Below are positions 18,576 through 26,869 of a DNA stretch of 26,869 bases, in pieces; the first letter of the stretch is position 1; each line of letters begins with the position of its first letter. A program made the position numbers and the translations under genes. Origin of the DNA: Pleurobrachia bachei. Lineage: Eukaryota; Ctenophora; Tentaculata; Cydippida; Pleurobrachiidae. The DNA lies in NCBI GenBank assembly GCA_000695325.1, contig AVPN01000254.1, forward strand, positions 32,003 to 58,871, in the 5' to 3' direction. The notes under the pieces were generated by a model. It saw only the letters and a list, made by a program, of their open reading frames with translations, ran no database searches and was not told the origin of the DNA.

Positions 18576-20543
18576 ATGCTTCCACGACTCCCAGGGAGAA
18601 CATTGCTTCTCCGGTGCTCCTCCTCTCACAGGACCGGACACTATTTCCGGCTTGATGCAGTACTTCTCAGAAATCTCTCCACAACTCCTAGAACTTCCCA
18701 TGCTACTACACTCCGAACTCTCTCAACTACCACTGGTCAGCATAAACCACAAGATTCAGGAAGTCTAACATCATACGAACAATTAAAGAAGTCCTTCTGG
18801 CCCTCCGATCGACCACAAATTAAGGCACGAGTAGTGACCGTGGGAGGGCTGATAGTTATCAGTAAATTAGCTAATACTCTCGTTCCCCTCGTCTTTAAGG
18901 ACATAGTGAACCGGTTCAGTGTCCCACTAGATGGTGATCACATACCTCAATTAGTGTTACTGGGAGGGAGCACGGTCATGGCGTGGGTCCTGGTTTATGG
19001 AACTCTCCGTGCTCTAGCACCTAGTGTAAACGAACTAAAGAATAGCGTCTTCGCCTCCGTTGCGCAGGACAATATTAGATCCGTATCAAGGAGAACCTAC
19101 TCCCACCTTTTGAATCTCGACCTCTCATTCCATCAAGCCCGGAAAACTGGCCAACTCTCCCGGGTAATAGACAGGGGAACCCGGGGTGCTGATGCTATTC
19201 TCCGTCATCTTGTTGTCAGTGTTATCCCAACTATACTGGAACTAGCCTTTGTGTTTGGGGTCCTATGGTGGAATTGTGGGGTGTCATACTCCGCTGTTTG
19301 TGCAGCTACTGCAGGGACGTACATCGGGTTCACCTATGGCATTACTAATTGGAGGACAAAGTTTCGGAAACAGATGAACGCTGCGGACAATCAAATTGGT
19401 TTTAAAGCTGTGGACACGCTCATCAACTATGAAACGGTGAAATACTTCAATAACGAGGGATTTGAAGTGAAGAATTACGAGAAATTATTGAAGACGTACG
19501 AAAAGGGTGCCCTTAAAACACAAACATCATTGTCACTGCTGAACAGTGGCCAGCAGATAATCATAACCGCAGGTCTAACAGTCAGCATGGCATTGGCGAC
19601 CAACCAGATTCTAGCTGGGCAACTATCTATTGGTGACCTGGTAATGGTGAATCTACTAATTCTGCAAGTCTCACAACCTCTAAACTTCCTGGGGAGTATC
19701 TATAGGGACATACAGCAGGCACATACCGATATGAGGTCCCTGAACACACTTCTAACACAACATGCCTCAATTAGTGACAAGCCCGGGGCAAGGGATGCAG
19801 GGGAGATATGCAAGGATGGAGAGATAGTTTTTAATGATGTTACCTTTGGGTATACTCCAGATTCAACGATTCTTAAAAACATCAGTTTTACTGTGCCACC
19901 CGGTAAAACAGTTGCTATTGTAGGTGGATCTGGGTCTGGTAAATCCACCCTTGTGAGGCTCCTATACCGGTTCTATGAACCCAACTCAGGATCTGTGTCA
20001 GTAGGGGGTGTCCCTATCACTGACCTCGCACTGAACAGTTACAGAGAGAATGTGGCGGTAGTACCACAGGATTGTGTCCTATTCAACGAGTCGGTCCGGT
20101 ATAATATAGAGTATGGGTGTGTGGGTGTGGGTCAGGGCGAGATAGAGCGAGCGGCACATTTAGCAGATATCCATAATGCTATCAGCGCCTTTCCGTCTGG
20201 TTATGATACAAAGGTGGGTGAACGAGGACAAATGTTGTCGGGTGGTGAAAAACAGAGGATCGCACTGGCAAGGGCCGTACTAAAGGATGCACCTATTTTG
20301 GTTTATGATGAAGCTACATCCTCACTTGACAGTCTAACCGAGCAGAATATTCTGGAGTCCCTGCACACTGTTAGTGCGGGGAAGACCAGTATTTTCATAG
20401 CCCACAGACTCAGTACTATCATGCATGCAGATGAGATCTTGGTACTGGATAAAGGGGAGATAAGGGAGAGAGGGACACATGGTGAGCTGTTGGAGAAGCC
20501 TGGATCACTATATGGTGAGATGTGGCATCAACAAACTAATTAG
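18576..20543 (+). CDS. Mitochondrial ABC half-transporter, ABCB7/ATM1 type (655 aa)
   Basis: Single intronless frame. I chose ATG 18576 because the open frame upstream runs straight into the TAG acceptor. The N-terminal 60 residues are rich in Arg/Ser/Leu with almost no acidic residues, as in a mitochondrial presequence. A transmembrane domain follows with family blocks RGTRGADAILRH, NYETVKYFNNE and GDLVMVN. The nucleotide-binding domain has Walker A GGSGSGKST (450-458), signature LSGGEKQR (from 554), Walker B ILVYDEATSSLD (Asp578, Glu579) and the switch His610 (IAHRLST). All catalytic residues are present. ABCB7/Atm1 dimers in the inner membrane export a glutathione-linked sulfur or iron-sulfur intermediate needed for cytosolic Fe-S assembly and iron control. 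Length is somewhat below the vertebrate protein (about 750 aa), mainly at the N-terminus. Confidence 0.93.
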   Translation: MLPRLPGRTLLLRCSSSHRTGHYFRLDAVLLRNLSTTPRTSHATTLRTLSTTTGQHKPQDSGSLTSYEQLKKSFWPSDRPQIKARVVTVGGLIVISKLANTLVPLVFKDIVNRFSVPLDGDHIPQLVLLGGSTVMAWVLVYGTLRALAPSVNELKNSVFASVAQDNIRSVSRRTYSHLLNLDLSFHQARKTGQLSRVIDRGTRGADAILRHLVVSVIPTILELAFVFGVLWWNCGVSYSAVCAATAGTYIGFTYGITNWRTKFRKQMNAADNQIGFKAVDTLINYETVKYFNNEGFEVKNYEKLLKTYEKGALKTQTSLSLLNSGQQIIITAGLTVSMALATNQILAGQLSIGDLVMVNLLILQVSQPLNFLGSIYRDIQQAHTDMRSLNTLLTQHASISDKPGARDAGEICKDGEIVFNDVTFGYTPDSTILKNISFTVPPGKTVAIVGGSGSGKSTLVRLLYRFYEPNSGSVSVGGVPITDLALNSYRENVAVVPQDCVLFNESVRYNIEYGCVGVGQGEIERAAHLADIHNAISAFPSGYDTKVGERGQMLSGGEKQRIALARAVLKDAPILVYDEATSSLDSLTEQNILESLHTVSAGKTSIFIAHRLSTIMHADEILVLDKGEIRERGTHGELLEKPGSLYGEMWHQQTN

Positions 20544-20691
20544 ACACTAATTAGGGAGAGACTTGTGAGTGATGTTTTTTGAGAAGATATTATGGGTTAA
20601 TAATTATATGTCTGTCTGTTTGTATTTGAGTATCATTTCTTTGATAGAAAGAGGAAACAGTTTCTTTTATTGACTGATTCGTAAGAACAAT

Positions 20692-20697
20692 AATAAA
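20692..20697 (+). terminator. Poly(A) signal AATAAA
   Basis: AATAAA 149 bp after the ABC transporter stop; the sequence becomes T/GT-rich soon after. Confidence 0.55.
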
Positions 20698-20713
20698 GTG
20701 TAACTGTACGTCT

Positions 20714-20737
20714 GTCTGTATAACATCACATACAGAC
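20714..20737. repeat. Hairpin downstream of the ABC transporter
   Basis: GTCTGTAT (20714-20721) pairs with ATACAGAC (20730-20737) over an 8-nt loop, with partial extension outward (GTACG and GGTACG). Confidence 0.5.
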
Positions 20738-20990
20738 GGTACGTCTGTACACACACACTCAATTTCTCTCTATCTCTCTGTGTGGTGCCTGGCATTAGCT
20801 CAACTTAGAAACTGGCTTTATCACTGCCATCCTATCTGTAACCCGCGCACTTCCCAACCCTAAACAAAGTGTGCACTGTCAGTGTAATGTTTGCGCGCCG
20901 CTATCATTGACTAGAAATATAAGCGCTGACAAGCGTCCCAGTGCCGACACGCTGAGTATCTCTCATGAACATTCCCGTATTTAGGTGGCC

Positions 20991-21061
20991 ATGCATGTTC
21001 CACTGGAATGTCAGGAACGAGGTGATACATATCTTGGAGGAGGAGTAGTCAGCAGCATGTG
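20991..21061 (+). CDS. Candidate first coding exon of an unidentified gene
   Basis: ATG at 20991 opens 23 codons (MHVPLECQERGDTYLGG and so on) up to a consensus donor GTGAGT at 21062. An acceptor-like TATTTAG ends at 20984, 6 nt before the ATG, the same arrangement as at other starts here. No later exon is recognised, so any remaining exons lie beyond what I can read or outside the window. It may be chance. Confidence 0.25.
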
Positions 21062-22137
21062 GTGAGTTGTTTATCTTTTAAACTTGTTACTTTCATCACA
21101 ATTTGATACATGTAGAACAGGTATTCTCCTGACATTCTCAAGTAGTTCATTCATGTATCATTCCAATCAGTTTCATTTTCGTTTTCTAGCTTTTAGATCC
21201 CAAATTGATTTGAAGTTTTCCAAGTCTAGAATGACACGTGTTGATATAATCACTGATCAGAAACTGAATGCTAAATCGGCAGTTTCATTATATTAGTTTA
21301 GTTCTATTAAACGAAAGGCTTGATTTAGTTTTGATAAAGAGAGAGGATCGAGCAGTCCTCACACTTGTTTGGTTGCTTTGTATCGTCAATTGACCGATGA
21401 GATTCATCAACTATACAAACCATCCCTGCCCAGTATCTTTCCCACCCTTTCTATCTCGTCTCTAACTATTCACATATCTCTCTCTGCATTTCTATACCTT
21501 CCGTATTTAATCCCTCCCAGCTCCCCTTGCCTCTCATTAGCATATCAGTACTTGATTCTCCCTCTCACTGAATCACATGGCCACTAGATATTGATTGGAC
21601 CCAACCCCCCCTCCACGTGCGATTTATTCGCTACAGTTTGGGTTTATATCCCATAATTAACCTTGGCTACTCCATCTAGTATATTATGGTCGTAGTACAT
21701 TCTCGATAGGCCCATATCCAGGCGCAACTGATCAAATAGTCATTTCATCACTGCAGATACTAGTGACAGTATCTCGATGGTCCTATACCTGGTCTCATGT
21801 GCCCCATTTTATGTTCAGGGTGATACAAGGAATCAATAGTTTCTAAACTGCAGCTATGATAACACACTAAAATTAAATACTCATGAGGCATGAAGGCCAG
21901 ATTAATAATTATCGTATGTGGTCGGTGATTCGAGCACCCGCAATTGACGACAACAATAATTGTTCGTAGTATATTTTTCTGTAGTCTTATTTATTACAAA
22001 CCCGCAAGATTGGAGTTTATTTTACTTTTAGACTGCATCACCGACCTTATCAACAGCGACTACATACACGTGCTCGTAAAGTGTGGGGAGACAACTGCAA
22101 TATCTTACAGCAAACACTAATATTAACTGCTCAATCT
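21062..22137. other. Non-coding region without recognised genes
   Basis: AT-rich sequence with pyrimidine runs near 21430-21560 and scattered short dyads. No exon with protein-like composition was found. Confidence 0.5.
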
Positions 22138-22259
22138 GTAGGGGCTGGCCGAGCCGTGACCCGGACTGTAAAAAGCCACGTGTGTACAAGACATTGTACT
22201 AAGAGTATAGTACCCTGTACACGTGCCCGGGCCCCTACGGAGAGTCCCTGGCTCTCCGT
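22138..22259. repeat. Nested imperfect inverted repeat plus adjacent perfect hairpin
   Basis: Outer arms GTAGGGGC (22138-22145) and GCCCCTAC (22231-22238); middle arms CACGTGTGTAC (22177-22187) and GTACACGTG (22217-22225); inner arms GTACT (22196-22200) and AGTAC (22209-22213). Right beside it, ACGGAGAG (22237-22244) and CTCTCCGT (22252-22259) make a perfect 8-bp stem with a 7-nt loop. Confidence 0.6.
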
Positions 22260-22985
22260 CCGTATAGAGAACTAATGTTAGGACAGACCTGATCCATGAC
22301 TGTGTAGACAAATGAAAACAAACCATATACGTGTGAAAGAGGAGATCAATCAGAGACTCGGTGGCAACGGCTATAGTATCATGGACTAATCCCTTTACAC
22401 TGTCTAATCAACCAAGTCCAACTGATACACCAACCGCAACCACTGGGCCTCCGAGGGATCCCCTTTCGGAAACTCTGACACACCGCCAGGATTCCTATTT
22501 AAATCTCCATTCAAATACTCTCTTGCAATAACAAACAAATAAACACTCACTAACTCCAACTCAATAACATGTAAACATATAAACAATCTGAACTACTAAA
22601 TAGTAAATACCCCTGCCTCTCATTACTCCATCTCCTCTGATCTAGACTCCTCTCTAACTACACCCCCTCTCAAGCCTTAACTCTCTCATACTCACTATGA
22701 CATATGTGCACCCAAACCCACAAGCTATACAACACTGCTCCACCTTATATTGTGGCCTAGCATCAATGTTTGCAATGTAGCCGCCCCCATTACGAGTCCC
22801 AAGCTGACAATATAAAGAAGTTTGGCCGCAGACAAACTAACTTTCTACAATCCAAACTAGCTGGTCCGTACACCAAAACCTTGTGTCCAGAACTCTCAAC
22901 CTCCTCGCCTAAGACCCCTCGGATGCGTGGCCTCCCACTATCACGTGACCTGAGTACATCAGCCAATCACAGATGACCACGTTCC
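22260..22985. other. Non-coding region without recognised genes
   Basis: Mixed-composition sequence with pyrimidine-rich strings near 22610-22680. A 68-codon frame at 22770 has no recognisable features. Confidence 0.45.
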
Positions 22986-23136
22986 TTACCGATAACCGGT
23001 TATAACCGGACTGACCGCAATCCCCAATACCGGTCCCCACTCACGTGTGGCGACAAGATGACTATGTTCATTAATGATAACATGATTGACCACCACCCCC
23101 ACTATCAGTCCTAACTCACGTGTAGCGACAAGATGG
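22986..23136. repeat. Two diverged direct repeats of about 70 bp
   Basis: Both copies end CTCACGTGT(G/A)(G)CGACAAGATG (near 23040-23060 and 23115-23135) and begin near a GATAAC word. Similarity is strong at the end and weak in the middle. Two CACGTG boxes fall in the conserved part. Confidence 0.45.
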
Positions 23137-23430
23137 TTGGCGGCTGCAACTCTGCAACTCTGCAGCGGTGCAAGGGGGTGCATGGCATCCTTGCAGCGGT
23201 GCAGAGGTACAGAGACCGGAATCCGACACAAACCACTCTATCTCACTCTTGCTCACTCAAGAGGCAATCTAAAGCTCATTAAAACAGTAAATTCCTCCGT
23301 TCTAATCTCTATTTCAAATAATAACTTTTCCGATAAAATATATAATAGAATGTGCAGCCTGCACCATGCACCATTTACCTACTACATGACATATTACATA
23401 TTGGGACAAATATATGAGAGATGTTATAGG

Positions 23431-23477
23431 GATTTGTAGGAGCACGTAATGCTTGTCAATTGCGTGCCCTACAAATC
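23431..23477. repeat. 15-bp stem hairpin with one bulge
   Basis: GATTTGTAGG plus GCACG (23431-23446, with one extra A) pairs with CGTGC plus CCTACAAATC (23463-23477), leaving a 16-nt loop. It could be a minute foldback element or an RNA hairpin; it is short for a microRNA precursor. Confidence 0.6.
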
Positions 23478-23692
23478 TTGATTCTTGTCGCAAGATATTG
23501 GTCTATCTTTCTTGTGGCACGCACAAGATTTGTGCCTCCCCCGCCCCGGTTACTACAATATTTATTTTACTCAACAAACAATATTTGTAAATGTAGATAC
23601 AAGTGATTGGAATCCTGTACAGTCCCGAGTCCGGATAATAATTGTGTTCTGGGTGGGTCCCGATGACTCCCCGGGGGTTTTGATGATTACTA

Positions 23693-23735
23693 GGATAGCC
23701 CAGATAATTTCCGTAAAATTTATCCGGGGCTATCG
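23693..23735. repeat. Near-palindrome of about 43 bp
   Basis: GGATAGCCC (from 23693) faces GGGCTATC (to 23734), and inside them GATAATTT faces AAATTTATC. The loop is only a few bases, giving a long imperfect stem. Confidence 0.55.
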
Positions 23736-24764
23736 GCATTCGGCCTATCCGATTTGGGTTTGGAAGGCTTTTGTAGTTTTTCAACTAAATTTTCAATTCG
23801 GGATTTTGAAGCGACTAGAAAACTTGTTCCCATTTATTCGAGTTATCAGTTAGGAGCATGTTTAATTCTAATCGTGGCGAGTTGCTGATAAGTCTAAGAA
23901 AGGGTGCAGGGCTTGGTGGTACATCATATTGTACCCATAGACAGAAGAAGCTCCTGTCTAGGTATATCAAGTATATATTCCCATTGTCCACCTCTTCCCA
24001 AGATCTCTCACATTACAATACTACCACGTACCAGGCACTTCTTTGTTCCCCTGTAATTGATGACGCGATGTGAAATCAGAACATTGTATCACTATAGTAT
24101 AGTGGCAATGGTCTAGCCTACTCTGTTACTCTCACTTTTGTAAATGAAGCTCATCCTTTCTTTTGCTCTCTCTCTCTCTCTCTTTTTAGTTAGAGTAAGT
24201 ATCTCACTTTTCAACCAAACTGTTGTAGTGGTCTAGCCTATCATTAGCCACACATTCTGAGAATGTCATTCTCTCAACAAAATGATACAATGGCAGATCC
24301 TTTCTCTGGTTGCAACAGGATTTGATATCTCCCGTGGGTTCTTTTGGGAGTAGGAGGATGAGATCACTAGAGTTGAGATAGAAAGAGAGGAGAGGGGGAG
24401 GTAAGAGGAGGCCGGGGAGAGGGGGAGTCGGCAAATGATAGTCAAGAGAGAACTGCAGCAAGCTATAATTTGAGTTGAAAATTCTAACAATAATGATTAT
24501 AAAGTGAGAGCTGTTGTAAAGTTGTTCAGCGATTGAGGACCTGTGCGATTTCCAATCACACCGATTAGCAAACCCTGCACCTCTTCACCAGCTGCACAGC
24601 TAATAAATAACGAATTAATCAAGCAGATCGCTGTTAAAACAGATCAAATTCAACTTTTTTTCTACAAAGTGCAGGGCCCCTATAATAATTCTAACCTATA
24701 CAAAGCACATCGCTCTCCCAGAGCTCTCGTTCAAGGAGAAGAGGGGAGCTTGTGCGGCGCACAA
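23736..24764. other. Non-coding region without recognised genes
   Basis: Includes a TC run near 24165-24183 and two copies of GGTCTAGCCTA near 24110 and 24230. A 161-codon open frame from 24543 has no internal support as a gene. Confidence 0.45.
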
Positions 24765-24766
24765 TG

Positions 24767-24811
24767 TCACATGATGTCACGTGATGTCCATCTCGCGGCG
24801 TTATCACGTGA
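24767..24811. promoter_or_regulatory. Cluster of TCACGTGA-type E-boxes
   Basis: TCACATGA (24767-24774), TCACGTGA (24777-24784) and TCACGTGA (24804-24811). TCACGTGA fits binding by bHLH-ZIP factors such as USF or MITF/TFE. No gene start has been placed nearby, so the target is unknown. Confidence 0.4.
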
Positions 24812-26380
24812 TCACTTGTCCACAACACCAATATACTGGATAGAGGATCATCAGCTCGCTATCAGTGTTTCTACTATGTCCCCCTTTTTATCAATAGTAA
24901 TGTGTTGCAGATTACTGTTTTATCCAGATTTTGGTTCTTTGGATTCGTGGTCTTCAAATGTAGTTATCATTCCGTTTTCCTGGTTCCATTTGTTAGTCAT
25001 ATATCTTGTTTACCCCTCGATTCGTTGAATGTTAACGATGTGTTATCATTTGAAGTTCTGTCGTGTTTTCATATCTACCGATTTGCAATTGTCCGACAGA
25101 TTGTCGGATTATCGATAATCATACTATCCGATCTTTCACTTTTTCACTAGAATTTGCGAACTTTGTACCAAATGTGTTTGCCTTGTGGTTTTCGATATCT
25201 TGTCACTGCTAGCGTCTCTCTATTTCCTGTTATGCAGTTCCTAAGAATAAGATAGACCTTAGATATTCAATCAAATAGCGGATATTTCTGCTAAAAACTT
25301 GTTCATTCTCTCAATTGAGAAAATGAACGAAATAAATCTCGAGAGGTTGTTGTTATTGTTCTTCATTAGTTACCTTCTAGTTATGTTAACCAGTTTCTAG
25401 TTATGTTAACCAGTTTCTATTTTCTATTAACAGGTTTCTACTTTCCTTGTTAACTGGCTTGCTTTGAAATCCTTTTCCCTGTCTAGTAAGATGATCTAGA
25501 CGGGGCTGGGGCGCGTTATCAATAAAATAGCTATCCTAGTCCGTAACACGTCACCCCTGGCACGGGAACAGCGAGACTGGGGAGGGTTGTAACTGATTAT
25601 CTTGTTACAATGTTACAATGACTCCAACTACTACCTTTCAATTGTGTTACAAATTAGAAACAATACTATTGTACGAGACACGGTTTGAACCACCACCCGC
25701 AGTAGACGGTTATGATTGCTCCCCGCCAATTCCTATCAAAATGATAATAAGTATATATCAGACCCAGACTAACATGTGCCAATGTCTTTCTGAACAGAAT
25801 ATATGTCAGATGTCTATTTTGCAACATGTGTAACCATGCCCGGCACAGAGCTGTTGTTTTCCGGACTGTGAACGCGCCGCGTCGTTCAGTCTCTCTTTTT
25901 ATCGCTCGGATTGACCGTACATGTTCGAATACCGTTTATTTGGAGACAGTACGAACAGTTGATCAGCGTGTAGCCAATGGTGCATTCTAGCTCTACTTGT
26001 AGTAGTAGTAGTGGTGTTGTAATTTAGTAGCAAAGTGAGAATTGGTGGTATAGGGGTTGATTGAAAGGTGTTGTTTTCTAGACATCGTTTAGCATTGTAA
26101 GGGGTTCTGTTTAGCGAGATATAGGTTGTATCATGTGTCATGAAGTTTAGCACCCGCCACCAATTGCCCCCTAGCATTAGCCTATATCCCGCTCTCTCTC
26201 ATTTTCTCGCTCTCCCTATCTTTCCAAGGTTTATCCTGGTGTGGTTCCACGTGGTCCAAAGATCTTTATCGCCATCATTCAGAGTTCTAACAGTGCCCCC
26301 TTCAGCCCTCCAGTTGTGTAGCTTAAACTACATTTTATTTCATGTGAGGTTTCCAACTCCCTCGTCACAACGAAGTGCCA
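24812..26380. other. Non-coding region without recognised genes
   Basis: AT-rich. It contains about 2.6 copies of a 20-bp direct repeat (AGTTATGTTAACCAGTTTCT) between 25375 and 25430 and a short AGT run near 26000. No exon stands out. Confidence 0.45.
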
Positions 26381-26384
26381 CTGG

Positions 26385-26720
26385 AGCTGAGAGAGAGATC
26401 GAGATGAGAGAGAGGGGGAGAGAGAGAGAGCTGGGAGAGATTAAGATGGATCGACGAATGAGAGGGAAAGGTGGTAGGCCGATCTGAATCCGGAACGCTG
26501 TCTCGCTATCTGGAGTTTGCTTCTTTAACGTAACTTGATAGACGGGTTAACAGAGAAAGGGAACGATAGAGAAAGGGGACGGAGAGATAGAGAGAGAGGT
26601 GGAGAGAAAGGTGGTAGAGAGAGTGAAAGAGAGGGTGGGGAGATAGAGAGAGTGAAAGAGAGGGTTGGGGAGATAGAGAGAGTGAAAGAGAGAGGGTTGG
26701 GAGACAGAGAGAGACAGACA
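26385..26720. repeat. Polypurine region with 30-bp tandem repeats
   Basis: The + strand is almost all G and A. About three copies of a 30-bp unit (AGATAGAGAGAGTGAAAGAG followed by AGGGTTGGGG) lie near 26613-26701. Long homopurine tracts of this kind can form triplex DNA. Open frames in it are low-complexity only. Confidence 0.75.
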
Positions 26721-26800
26721 GATGGTTTATCAAGGTCATTGGTTGTTTAGACGCCCTGTGGGGAGGCACAGCTACTTTACCACTTCATGTGTCATGTGGG

Positions 26801-26802
26801 GG

Positions 26803-26869
<67 letters not shown>
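26801..26869. repeat. GA microsatellite at the window end
   Basis: (GA)n runs to the last base of the window, so its full length is not visible. If the window ends a contig, this repeat may have stopped the assembly. Confidence 0.95.

Noticed and set aside
23485-23853. 122-codon + strand frame
   Set aside because: Crosses the palindrome at 23693-23735, with no plausible start, splice sites or domain.
24543-25028. 161-codon + strand frame
   Set aside because: Opens at GTG rather than ATG and has no domain or conserved pattern; chance length in gene-poor DNA.
1-26869. tRNA or other classical RNA genes
   Set aside because: I looked for B-box-like GGTTCGANTC and matching acceptor stems and found no convincing cloverleaf.

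Overview
The window is nuclear DNA of an invertebrate animal with a compact, repeat-dotted genome. The evidence is spliceosomal GT-AG introns of about 100-500 bp, AATAAA signals, a Paip2-like gene (a metazoan regulator of translation), a DNAJB6-type chaperone, and an ABCB7-type transporter with a mitochondrial-style N-terminus. I cannot name the species. Only exon chains whose splice sites and phases join in frame are called as genes.

Layout. 1-1205: AT-rich flank with two families of inverted-repeat (MITE-like) elements. 1206-7599 (+): nine-exon gene for a predicted 639-aa protein, with an acidic N-terminus, an RS domain, a charged coiled coil, an RRM and a short C-terminal tail. Its RRM exons are present twice. 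The intron before its last exon is a 27-bp minisatellite in which nearly every unit resembles a complete 3' splice site. 7475-13188: the last exon and the 3' half of a convergent DNAJB6-like gene are present twice, with a third minisatellite block between them. The intact DNAJB gene is 13845-11329 (-); the other copy, 10241-8320, lacks its 5' exons. 14914-15750 (+): intronless NIF3-family gene. 15926-16550 (+): three-exon Paip2-like gene starting 175 bp after the NIF3 stop. 18576-20543 (+): intronless ABCB7/ATM1-type mitochondrial exporter, with a 71-bp pogo/Tigger-like element just upstream. 20544-26869: no gene I can support apart from a weak first-exon candidate at 20991. This part holds foldback repeats, nine CACGTG sites, polypurine tandem repeats and a terminal GA microsatellite.

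The genes do not form one pathway: RNA-linked RS/RRM factor, Hsp40 co-chaperone, NIF3 metalloprotein, translational repressor, and iron-sulfur-related exporter.

Two signals stand out. First, the minisatellite unit carries CTAAC, a pyrimidine tract and CAG in 27 nt, and it keeps the reading frame if exonised, so the intron offers dozens of candidate acceptors. Second, four of five start codons, plus the candidate at 20991, lie 4-17 nt downstream of a pyrimidine-rich tract ending in TAG. This suggests 5'UTR introns or spliced-leader trans-splicing. The nested duplications may be real or may be a haplotype assembly artefact; read data are needed to decide.
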